Source: Xylaria sp. FL1777
Taxonomy: Eukaryota > Ascomycota > Sordariomycetes > Xylariales > Xylariaceae
Length of the DNA stretch: 64,000 nucleotides
Direction of reading: 5' to 3'
Assembly: GCA_022578965.1 (NCBI GenBank)
Contig: MU400506.1
Location: forward strand, 124,001 to 188,000
This document shows, piece after piece, positions 35,284 to 46,501 of the stretch. The position numbers and the translations under genes were made by a program. The first letter of the stretch is position 1; the number at the start of each line of letters is the position of its first letter. A model generated the notes under the pieces. That model did not search any database, had not been told where the DNA came from, and was given only the letters and a program-made list of their open reading frames with translations.

Positions 35284-38200
35284 CTTTGCTGATCAGTCGT
35301 CCTCGATGAATATCCTTGCGGGAGCGATCAGGTCATCGATGTGGCTCCGACGTCGATACAGGCTCTGGCACTAACAGCGAGATCTTAAACAATAAAGGTA
35401 AACCCGCAATGGATCGGGACCCAGTCTTCCACAGGACGATCCGATAAATATATCGTGGTCTACTCCAATACTTATCCCTGGCCTATACTTGTTCCTGGAT
35501 CGTCTTGAAATTTTAGACCATGGCCAAGACTGTAGGCTGAAGAGCAAATGCTAGGATCTGCTTGCTCGAAGTCGACCAGATTGTCGAGTCGACGATTATA
35601 GCATAGCGTGCGTTACTTATGTGTACCTACATATATACTACTGCGTATACTCGTGTAAATGCTGCGTACAAGGGTTCTTCTTGGCTTCAAGGTTACTGAA
35701 GTCGATGTAAGGGCCGTGCAACATTTGTACAGGTAACTATGCATATAAATTACGCGTAGAACTACTACAACTGGTACTAGACTAGGAGGTAGCCACTCAC
35801 TGAAATGCACAATATCTTCCATCTCCTCCTCGCCTTGCGAATCTGCTGACTCACTTATAGATATAGCTAGATCTGCCGCTAGAAGCACTTAGTTCTAGTA
35901 TATACGCTTACCTATATCTTACCTACACGATGCTTAGACAATAAAACAATGATCCCGACTACACCTATATCGGCATCTTGGACGATAGTTCCATACAAAG
36001 ACTAGGGTTTGGCCGGGTTGTTACCAGGGGGTATTACCAGGGTGTAACCTGGGCGTGACTAGCAGTCCTTAGAGGGCTTCTAGTTGGCTAGCTAGGGGCC
36101 CTTGTATAACTTATGCTCGATTTGGTAGAATCTGGGGGCGACTATTCAGCTACAATTCAAGAAGAGGGTATAAGCGTGCTTCGCCAGTAGGTGTATAGTT
36201 CCTTGTTCGCTACGAGCAGTACTACACGTGTATTATATGAGCTCTATCGTGCATGATATATACATGAGTATGGAAGGCAATGAAACTAGACTAAGTGGAG
36301 GGCCGACTTGGTTCAAGGTTGATGTACCCGAACGGACTAACCGACCGTTTCCAAATCAACTCCCCGGGCGGGTAAGATCAACACGGATCTTGCTTTAATG
36401 AAGCGGTACCCCGTCGAGTACAGACAGGGACTAAAAAGAGGGCCCTTAAATCTGAAGACGGGCTTCGACTACCAATCATCTTAGTGCTGAGCTTGTTAAC
36501 GGGAACTACCACAATTCATATCAAACCTGATAGGACTGCCATGGCACCGGGGAAAGTCCCGTACGCTACCCTACGTATAGTTCCCACGCTATTTAGACGA
36601 CGCCGGGACGACTCTAGTTAAATATTGGCATAAGTAGCCGACAGCTAGTTTCTATGCATCGAAGGTGCAAGGATGAGACTCATGCACACTGCACTATAGG
36701 ATCAAAGGCCGAAATCTATTCGTGCTCTAGCATCTAGATATCGAGTCTCCTGTAACGAACTATAGTGCGAAGCCTATATTATACGAGGTTTCAGTCCGTA
36801 GTACGAGTAAGTAGTCAAACAGCTCCGACAAAGGCCTGCAAGTAGGAATTTAGCTCAGAGCTCGTCCCTCTCAACTTGAGGCACTCTCATGACTCTATCA
36901 ATAGACACATTTCGAAAACGGGAAGTATGATGAGCGCAGGGGGAGCGTCTAATGCCAAGAGAAGGTATTCGGGAGATGTAATGTCACGGGTAGATAAAAT
37001 CTGGGATGTATACCTAGATGAGTTTTATGGGCCTGTAATGTATCTGAAGTTTGGGTAATATCTTGGCTTTCTCGATCTCCTCTTATCAATCGACGAGGAG
37101 CGGATTGCATTTCGCAGAAGAGGGGATTGTATACCAGCAAATGAGCATTACGATGTTTTCCAAGGTTATGGTATGGTGTAAACAACTTACAGAAGCGTCA
37201 TTTCCTTGTTACCTAAAAACTATGCGTATGCGTATGCAATATCATTCCGTAACATGGGAAGCTGGGTTCTTAGTTATAGATGTTACCGCGCTCTGTATGA
37301 TTAGTAAAGATGGCTACTACTCTATTCTACGCTTGGAACACGTAGTATACTTCGCTTGCATCTTCACTTTACATACCTCCTGCATAGGTAGATGCAATGA
37401 GTAAGTGCTCTAGTGCAGTATGTACATCATTTGTGCGTTCGTCCAGACCAGCGCAACGAGGCACATACGTGTATGTCAGATCATTACGGTATCAAGCAAG
37501 GCCATCTAGACCATGTGTTCAGCACGTCGGTATCATCGTTGTATCTGTGAAGTCGGAATGCTGTAACCGAACCCTACTCCAACATGTATGCTGATCAAAG
37601 CGCACATCCAATGAGATCACGTCGAGCGGCGGTGGCCTGTTTCTTGCATGCCGCAGCCGACATGTCCCTACTTGCAAAACCGCCGTCTTTTATGCTCTTC
37701 CAGAAGCTGCATAATGTCGGCATAACTCCTAGTTGTTTTCGCATAGAGAGAGAGAGAGAGGGAGGGAGGGACGACGTCGGACCTAGGCAAATCGTTGGAG
37801 CTCGGGTATGCGGAATAAAATGCCTTCCGCGCTCAAGCCAGCCCGGCACTTGGTACGTTGCATCTTTACTGCTGACGCGCATGAGTAGTAATCGGCCTAG
37901 TGTAAATGCGTTGTCGAGCGCGATTGATAATGCGGCCTTATTGTGCAACCCTATCGCTGGTACTGAGATATAGTGCAGAATCTCTACACTAAAACCATCG
38001 TGCTTCTGACATACGAAGATCACATACTGAGAACGGCACTCATACTCAGGGGTGCTAGAAAATCGTGGAGAAGGAATGATTAAGGACATGCACTGTTGCA
38101 AATCTAGATATTATGCGGCAAGGAAAGATTATATATTATATTGAGCATTGCAAAGCTGTCCTAAACATTTCCCCATGAGAAAAACAAGTGCAATTTGGGT

Positions 38201-38918
38201 TTGATGTAGGCTTCCCGTTTCATTTATCCCTTGGATAGGTTTTAGGGTTACACTACAAGTTTCTTTGTCGACGACCGTGCCGCCTCGTAGGATAATGGCA
38301 CGCTCTACACAATACCGATTGCCTCAATAAATTCTGTTCACTGGGTTTGTAGAGGACAAAAACAAGGTGCTGATGGGGTGGGACCAGGATGGAACAAGTG
38401 TTCGAATCATGCAACGTTCCCTCAGACTAGCAAATAGGATTGGCCAAATGACAGATGCTAGTGCGACAATCAGAATCTGCTACGTATATATGGTATATCA
38501 CTTGAGTTAGGGGGGTAAATATTATCTCTTGATCGGCACAATGTCCCAGCAGGTTGGATGCAGACCAGGGCGTACGATAGGTCGGGCTGAAAAGTATAGA
38601 AAAAAACTCAAAACCCACTAGGTGTGCAGAGAATTACAAGGATGGTAGAATTCGAAGGCCTATATCGTTGTGTATTGGTTGTACAAATCTAATTCGAAGT
38701 TCGAATACTTACACCATTATTTTTGGTTGTCGATACTGGCCAAGCGATGCGTGGCGCATTGCCGTGGATGAAGTAAATAACCAGTCGATGCTGTGCTCTG
38801 ACGTGGGGCATTTCAACAAACGCCGAGAAAGAATCACTAGGAGTGGGGGGTTAATGCGTCCTCTGGGATTGAAGCTGATCTTTTCTCTCTATTGGACAGT
38901 CAGATGACACGCTGCTCA
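35284..38918. other. Long non-coding interval
   Basis: 3.6 kb without a supported gene. Opposing frames at 37584-38101 overlap on both strands and carry no motif. Near 36020-36055 GGGGGTATTACCAGGGTGTAAC forms short imperfect repeats (GTTACCAGGG, ATTACCAGGG). A GA-rich microsatellite is at 37745-37770. Confidence 0.45.
37745..37770. repeat. (GA)n/(GGGA)n microsatellite
   Basis: Run of GAGAGAGAGAG passing into GGGAGGGAGGGA. Confidence 0.85.
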
Positions 38919-40797
38919 TTATACTTCGCGCCGGTTCTCAACCGTGACACTTGGAAGTTGCCGTATATCCACATGCTCATTATTACCAAGATCGATGATT
39001 CGAACTGCATCTATACCGACGATCCCTTCCTCCAGGGCGAGAAATCTAAGCTCAGCTGCATGGCACGTCCCGGGTGCAAGGGGTCCGATCCTAACATCTG
39101 GGCTAAGACATATAAGTTCAGCGTTATCAACAACACTGCTACTTTGAATCGCATGGATTACGTTGTCGTCCAATATGGCTTCTGCCACTTCTCTATCATG
39201 GGGGGGTTTGGATTTCCTGTTCGAGCCATCTAGCGCCCGGGATATGGATGGTGGTCGCGTCACACGTGACTCGTTGCGTCTGCGTCGCGGGATAACAACC
39301 ATTGTGAGTTTCCTAGCTGCAGCCGACTGGTTCCGTGACTGGTTGACAACGAAGACATGCCATGAAAATTCATCCCCGACGAAGATCTTCTGAGCGGGGG
39401 AAGGCGCGGCAAACGTTACCGTAATCCCTAATTCTTGTATTGCTGTCTCTGTCTGTGTCGTCGATGCTTCGAGAGAAGGTAAAGCATCTGGCCTCGCAAC
39501 GGACGGGGCTGTTAATGAAGTAGTGCTCTCCCCACCAAGGGATAGCTGACTTGGCCGATGTGTGCGCTGGATCGGTTGCATTGTAGACCCGTAGCCAGGA
39601 TTTACTGGAACTGTGAAATCAACCGCTGCCGTCCAGGCTAAGCTGAGCTGAGGCTTGGTGTGGGGATTCACCAACGCTGTTGCTGAAATTGCGATATTCA
39701 AATCGCGCATTAGATTGTGTGAGATGACATCCGTTTCTCTTGGGATAATGCGGTATATGAATGTGACATGATCATGTGAAACACAGGACAGTGGCAAAGA
39801 GAGACCAGCCTCGGCAGTGAGATCCTCAACTGTAGCGTCTGCAATTGCGAGCGTGATGTTGTTAAGGATGATCTCACAATCAAAAAATGGGGTAAAATCG
39901 ACCTCGAGCATAGCAATCACGGCTGCTGTAGCCGGGATAGTATTTGGATGTGTGAACCTTATGCGTGAATGTACGGTCGGATATATGCGTAGCGAAAGTC
40001 TTGACAACGACCTGATGGGACGTACTAGACCGTTGGCCTGTTGCGTGAGAGGGGCTACACGAGAAACTCTAAGAGCAGAGAGTCGCGGCTTTATCCCGTC
40101 CAGGGCCGGATCATTACCGAATGACTCTAGTAGGTTGAGCGTGGACGCCATGCTACTTGGCATATAGTCGTCTTGAAGCTCATCGGCAAGAGGGCCGGGA
40201 GCAGATCTCGAGCTCGCTGTTGCAACGAAAACAGCCGACGGGCTCTGCAAACGAATTCTAGGGCGACCCAGGAACACCGATTTCTTCCATGCCGCATATG
40301 TATAGCCCTCAGAATCAACGCCATCATTACTGGTATTGTGATCGTGCAGGCGGTGAATTATTATGGGTGGATCCTGAGAACCATCCAAAGTGCCAGTATA
40401 TATGACTTCGGAAGCGGGCGAGTTGTCACGATCGTGAGCGTTCCCATTCACGATTTGGGTTTCTAGAGAGATATTGATGCTCTCCAACGTCGCCTGGTGG
40501 TTATAGTCTTCGGCATATGGGATCCTGAGCACGAGCACGATGTCGACGGATTCATCTAGGGTCTGTATATGAGCACGGTGAGAATGCGACAACACGGGGG
40601 TCTGAGGCTGGCTCACCAAAAAATAATGATTCTCGTTGCTCTATGGACTCTAGAAGCTTCTCAAAGGGTAGACTGTCATCTTTGAAGACTTGGCTAGGTG
40701 CGAAATCAGTATCGCGAGGAATAAAGTATCTAAGACTCGAGTTGTCGATGAAGTCTAGATCAGGCTGAGGTGTTGCGTGGGAAGACTGATCGCCCAT
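38919..40797 (-). CDS. TRS65: TRAPPII subunit Trs65
   Basis: Exons 40797-40617 and 40555-38919 give 605 residues. The start is the ATG of MGDQSSH; the open frame continues upstream but without family similarity. The intron (donor gtgagc, acceptor ccctag, 61 bp) rebuilds the family motif RESLFFDES, followed by IVLVLRIPYAED. An earlier acceptor (atatacag) would break the frame. Further family blocks are EVIYTGTLDG, FLGRPRIRLQSPSAVF, GDEFSWHVFVVNQSRN, RKLTMVVIPRRRR, and near the end DNVIHAIQSS, LSPDVRIGPLAPGTCHAAEL and RFLALEEGIVGIDAVRIIDL. Trs65 is a peripheral subunit of the TRAPPII complex, a Rab GEF working at the late Golgi in secretion. It is transcribed divergently from PRP40. Confidence 0.93.
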
Positions 40798-42310
40798 TGC
40801 AACTGAACTCGGTGAAAAAACGCCGCTAGGGGCAATGTGTTTCTTTTCTAGTAGTGTAATGAATCCTTTCAATCCACATTTGAGATAGATCAGCGTAAAG
40901 AAGGTGCTTGTAGAAGTTGAAGTTGAGACAGCGGACGAGGCTATCTCGATATACAAGTACCTACTCAGGTAGGTAAAAGTAGGTACAGAAAGAAGCTTAC
41001 GCCACAATACCCAGCCACGTGTGCTCTTACTTCTGATGCGCACGACAAATTGGGATTAGCGTACTCCATATCCGCCGGCGTACTTATTCATGTATCATTT
41101 ACCTATGTAGAGAGCTATCGTGATATCCCTGGTCATCTTTGCTCATACTTCATACTCCCCCAAGCTCCCATCGCCAACGTCGAGAGGCTGGGTTTCAACA
41201 TGTACCATCTTTGTCACCACCAGGCCTTGTCCATTAGAGTCATTTGTGGTGACAGTAGTCCCATACTCCAATGTCCACCATTGCATTGCTCTGCATGAGC
41301 TATGTATCGCTCATCTCAATGTATCTATCCTTATGTCCTATACTACTTTGGCCCGGTCGTTTCTTGCGCCCAGTCCGTGGCTTGTTTGGGTTGTTATAGA
41401 CGTTATTGCTCCTTTTCTTGCCTTTGTCACCCGATATGGCCGACCGAAGTGCAACATAAACCCTACATTATATTAGTTACTATCGTACTGATTCTAACTC
41501 AAGACTTCGACTTGATATACACTACTGACTGGTTGCAGTACGCTTTCTGCGACTGCTACTATTCCTATGCAAGTAATCAACACAGCAGTGAGGTTTTTAA
41601 CCTGACCTTAGTATGAGTTTCTAAAAATATTTCGATCAATACTGGTGGCGTTGTTGCGATGAAGCGATGTGGTAGAAGTAGCCGCCCTCCTCGGAATAGA
41701 CATACCTATATCGTTGTTGGTGACGCCAAGAGTAGCCTGGCTTTTGAGGCAATGGACTTTGTTTTTGGCGAGGCGCATCAAGTAAAACGCCTTTAGGTAC
41801 GGCTGGGTTGCCTGTAAATGTTTACTTTTTACTTTCTCGCGTTAACATTCTGTGTCTTTGCGCTCACGTTCAACTTCAGCTGCTTTGTCTGTTGAGTGAC
41901 TTCTAGGAAGTCGCTCCAGTTGCACGTGCAGTCCAGTACCTACCTAAATGAATAGGTACTTAAATCCGTTGGAAGTTTATTTTAGTGCATTTACGAAGTA
42001 CAGCCCGTAATATAAAAAGTCATGTAAACTTTGCTATTAGCTTATGTAAAAGCGGGTCTTTCTTAGGCTCAGCTTAGGCTCAGTATTTAGGTAGGCACAG
42101 CACCTACAATGTAGCAGGTATCTGTACTGTGGCTGTGCGAACCTGACTGAAAAATCGCCTCGGAATGTGGGCGCATTGTTGTCAACTAATTTGATCAGGT
42201 CCAAGAAAAACATGGTTGTGTCTGCTCATTGACGGGAGTCATCTTTTCTTCACCAGAGAGCATCACTAAGAAAATAGCGCTTTTCATCCTCCATTGTTGT
42301 AGTAGTCGCC
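40798..42310. promoter_or_regulatory. Divergent intergenic region TRS65 / PRP40
   Basis: 1.5 kb between divergent housekeeping genes. Frames at 41050-41616 have no motif. TACCTA words occur at 40963-40985 and around 41938-41960. It presumably holds both promoters, but no single site is certain. Confidence 0.5.
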
Positions 42311-45057
42311 ATGAACGGAGTCAACGGCCACTTTGGCCAGCCAAGTCCATGGCAAGAGTTCAAGAGCCCGGACGGACGCGTGTATTACTATAACCCTATC
42401 ACCAAAGTCACGCAATGGACGAAGCCGGAAGAGATGATGACGCCGGCCGAGGTACGCCTTTCTCCATGTCGGGTGTCTACGGGCCCTTGCTAACCGTCCA
42501 TCTCAGCGCGCCCTCGCCAACCAGCCGTGGAAGGAATATACCGCTGAAGGTGGTCGCAAGTACTGGTATAACACAGAAACCAAGCAGAGCTCTTGGGAGA
42601 TGCCCGATGTCTACCGCACCGCATTAGGATATGATGCCGCACCCTCGACCCCCGCGTGAGTAAACTGTCGCATGATTTTGGTGGGCATCGTGGGCCTGGA
42701 CTAACTTGTTAGCCCTCCGACGCCCTTCAACGGTCCCGGAGGCTCCTTTCCCACTCCAGCGTACGATAATGCGCGCGATCACCGTGATCACCGTGATCAC
42801 CGCGATAACCGCGATACCTTCCCCGAGTCGCGTCAACTAACGTACGGCAACGACCCCCGTGTCCAAGCCTTTATTCCTGCAAGCAACGAGCCCGAATACA
42901 CCACCGCTGAAGAGGCCGAGGCCGCATTCACTAAGCTGCTCCGTCGCAGCGGTGTACAACCTGATTGGACTTGGGAACAAGCTATGCGAGCAATGATAAA
43001 GGATCCCCATTTTCGCGCGATCAAAGATCCTAAGGATAGGAAAGCTGCCTTCGAGAACTACTGCCATGACATGGTTGTCCAGGACAAGGAGCGTGCCAAG
43101 GATAGACTGGCGAAGTTACGTGCCGACTTCGCGACGATGCTTAAGAGCCATCCCGAGATAAAATACTATACGCGTTGGAAGACCGCTCGTCCCATCATCG
43201 AGGGTGAGACAATCTTCCGCTCTACCAACGAAGAAGAAGAGCGACGACGGCTTTTTGAGGACTATGTTGCCGATTTGAGAAAAGCACACCTTGAAAACCA
43301 AGCTAATCTCCGGAAGAGTGCTATGGATGGGCTGATTGACTTGTTGCCAAAGCTGAATCTGGAGCCTTATACTCGTTGGTCTGAAGCCCAGGGTTTGCTC
43401 AAGTCGACCGCCCCTTTTCAAAATGATGAGAAGTATAAGACCCTCTCCGACTCTGATATCCTGACTGTATTCCAAAATCATATTAAATCACTGGAACGAA
43501 CTTTCAACGAAACTCGACAGGCGCAGAAAAACAAGAGGTTCCGCGTTGAGCGAAAGAATCGGGATGCCTTTGTGGAGTTACTCCAAGAGCTTCGTAAGGC
43601 CAGCAAAATTAAAGCCGGCACAAAATGGAGTCAAATATTCCCCCTAGTTGAAAATGATGAGCGATTTAGAGCGGTATGCGGACAGCCTGGCTCGACCCCA
43701 CTCGACTTGTTCTGGGACGTAGTCGAGGAGGAGGAGCGCGCTCTGCGTGGCACGAGGAATGATATCCTTGATGTTATGGATGTAAGTCTGTTAACGCGAC
43801 TACGGTTTGTACCATGGCTGATACTTCTAAAGGATAATCGTTTTGAGTTCACCCCCAAAACTACTTTCGAAGACTTTACTGCAGTCTTGAAGAGTGACCC
43901 ACGCAGTGCTAACATTGATCATGACATATTAACGTTGATCTTCGAACGGGTAAGTATATTTAAGACTACAGCAGAGTATAAAACGTTTTACTGACAGTGG
44001 TGTAGCTCCAAGAAAAGAAGTCAAAGCGGTCAGACGAGGACAAGCATTCCGAGCGCCAGCAGCGGAGAGCTATCGACGAGCTTCGCTCTTATATCAAGCA
44101 CCTTGATCCTCAGATTGTAGCAGATGATACATGGGAAAAGGTCCGACCTCGCCTCGTGCGTGCCGCTGAGTTCCAGGCAGTCACATCAGAGGAAGCTCGT
44201 AGAGGCGCTTTTGAAAAAGTTCTTCGCCGAATTAAGGATAGAGATGAGGAAGATCGTGATCGTCATAAGCGTCGAGACCGATCGATCGATCGTGGTACGT
44301 ATCGTGATAGAGACAAAGGAGAACGATCTCACCGTAGTGACCGCGCACGACCCTCCCGCCATAGTCGGAGCCCCGAGCCAGACGCATATGAGGCAGATCG
44401 ACGTAAAGCCATCGCGGAGCGTGAGAAGAACTACCGTAAGTCAAGCATGGCTGAAAGCTTGCTGTCTGACCGCCGCACATTGGATTCACATCGTGACCGG
44501 GACCCACGAGAACGCGAACGTGAACGTGATCGTGACAGAGACCGGGATCGAGATCGAGACCGCGACCGCGAGCGCGAGAGAGAACGCGATAGGGACCGAG
44601 ATCGAGAACGCGAACGCGATAGGGAACGGGACAGAGACTATCCACCTCGACCAAGGCGTGACGACCCTGCTAGCTATTACGATCGGGAAAGGCGAGACCG
44701 TGAAGAAGAGCGTGAGAGAATGTACCGTCGACGTGTTGAGAGAGGTCCGGTAGAAGAGTTGCCTTATGGCGATGACCGACCGACCTCCTCGAGACGCCGT
44801 CGAGCAGACGATGAGGATGACAATGATCGTCGAGACTCGAGAGATTCTAAGGTGAGATGACCCACCCGCACTATATCAAGACTTCTCTCAACTGACATCC
44901 TTGACAGAGATTGAGGAGAGAGAGGACCCCTCGTGAGCGCTCTCCCCACCGCGAAGTTCGTCATAAAACCAAAACCCCACCAGCACCGCGGCCACCGTCA
45001 AAGGAAGACGCGGGTGTGCACTCCGGTAGCGAAGAAGGTGAAATTGAGGAAGACTAG
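42311..45057 (+). CDS. PRP40: Prp40, U1 snRNP splicing factor (WW and FF domains)
   Basis: Six exons (42311-42451, 42507-42655, 42713-43781, 43833-43949, 44006-44851, 44908-45057) give 2472 nt and 823 residues. Two N-terminal WW domains are clear: [19 protein letters not shown] and [19 protein letters not shown], each ending in W-x-x-P. Tandem FF domains follow ([52 protein letters not shown] after splicing). The C-terminus is a highly charged Arg-Asp/Arg-Glu dipeptide domain ending EEGEIEED. Prp40 bridges the 5' and 3' splice sites within the U1 snRNP through branch-point-binding protein. The intron 43782-43832 is 51 bp and open in frame, so it is easily missed; removing it restores the conserved FF sequence. 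A His-Arg-Asp repeat ([11 protein letters not shown]) lies after the WW domains. Confidence 0.93.
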
Positions 45058-46501
45058 CCAAGGTAGTCGACAACAAACCGATCTACGCGTCTAGGACTGT
45101 ATACCCGCCGAGTTCCCTACTTAAGAATGTAGATCCCAAGCTACGAGCGAATTCGCTTGAATTGGATCGATGTTCATGACATAAAATTATCTTTTCAGCG
45201 ATTTTTTTGAAGCGACTGTCTCAGCAGCTTCTATTCCTTCTTGGCCCAGAGGGTCAAATCTCTCTCATCGCAAGTACGTGCGTGATGTTCTAATAGCGCT
45301 CCTGGCACTTGAGAATTTGATGACTTGGTTTCCGCAATGCAGTTTGGCGCCTTACTCTTATTCCCACGGATCGAACACCGTACCTCGTCCGTAGTACTTG
45401 AAAACACTGATAGCTGTGGACCATTTCCGTACGTCCAGAACGTCGCACATCCACCTTCAATAAGACTGAGCCATCTCACTCTTTTGCAGGAAACCCCTGG
45501 ACCTCTCGGTTTCTTTCACTACTTTTACGAAGAACCAGAAGCCGCTGGCAAATCATTGCAGCCGAGACGCTTTTTCGAGAATCATAACTTCTGGTGTGTA
45601 TCAACCCTCACTCCGCCTTTCGTTCGTCCTTGGGAGGACTAGTATTTTCTTCAGTGGTATGCAACACATATAGGTTCTAGCCATGAATATAATCATTTGT
45701 TTTGTGCTCTGCTACGTTATTCTCTGATGATAGATGATTCCCTTTTTGCTTTGTTCAATGATACGACCTAGCAAAACCTTGCGTTTAAGTTAACGAGATT
45801 AGACTGTCTGCCTTTATCTTATAAATCCAAATGGACCTTCTGAAATATCCGGGGTCCATCAATGACTGTCATGAGATGCCAAGAGACCCTTTCTAGATCG
45901 TATGTTAACTAATCATCCACCCCTATTAGTGGGTTCCGGTAATAGATATGCAGTCACATTTTAGCCGAAAACCTGCAACGTCACATGGCAGTCTACGATC
46001 GGTGTATTCGCATATTTACAACCGTGTATCTCTAAGCGCTTAAATAATCTGCTTGAGTTCAAAAGTTCGTAGGTTTGGGCTCTCCCCACAATATTTGACG
46101 ACAGTCATCCACTTGACCCATTTGCCCCTCAATCTGTAGAGTCTACCTGCTTGTGAAGCCAAGAATCATGGCCACTATTGGCTCTTTTGGCTTGCGCAGT
46201 ATAGGTGAGAAGTGGCTTTGTCACATGGGGAAGGTCCCCGTAACGATAAGAGCTCGGGTCTCGACAGGACCAGGCATAACAGGGGATAGACTACCGCCTC
46301 CAGGATTAGTCATCAGGCTCCTCGCTGTCTTCACCACCATCATCTTCTACACCTAATAATTCATGAGCGCCACCACCATTCTGGCGTTTACCATTTCGAT
46401 TTTGAACACCTAGAACGCCGCGAATCGACGCTTGAAGCAAACGTCGATGGTGCTTGTTTTTACGGCCGTTTCTACGACCGTGACGCTTGGGGGTGCCATT
46501 C
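45058..46501. other. Convergent intergenic region PRP40 / RLI1
   Basis: Holds the 3' ends of two convergent genes. Frames at 45231-45642 and 46153-46356 have no motif. Nothing else is recognised. Confidence 0.5.

Noticed and set aside
37584..38101. Overlapping 129- and 168-codon frames on opposite strands
   Set aside because: They overlap almost completely, include a GA microsatellite translated as REREGG, and neither has a recognisable motif.
38390..38420. GTTCGAATC, resembling a tRNA B box
   Set aside because: No matching A box, acceptor stem or cloverleaf could be formed around it.
40618..41043. N-terminal extension of TRS65 in the same frame
   Set aside because: The extension contains Ser-Thr repeats and a Cys/Leu stretch unlike the family and crosses the probable leader; the ATG at 40797 fits better.
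44124..44753. 209-codon plus-strand frame and 140-codon minus-strand frame
   Set aside because: Shadows of the Arg-Asp/Glu repeat region of PRP40, whose repeat suppresses stops in other frames.
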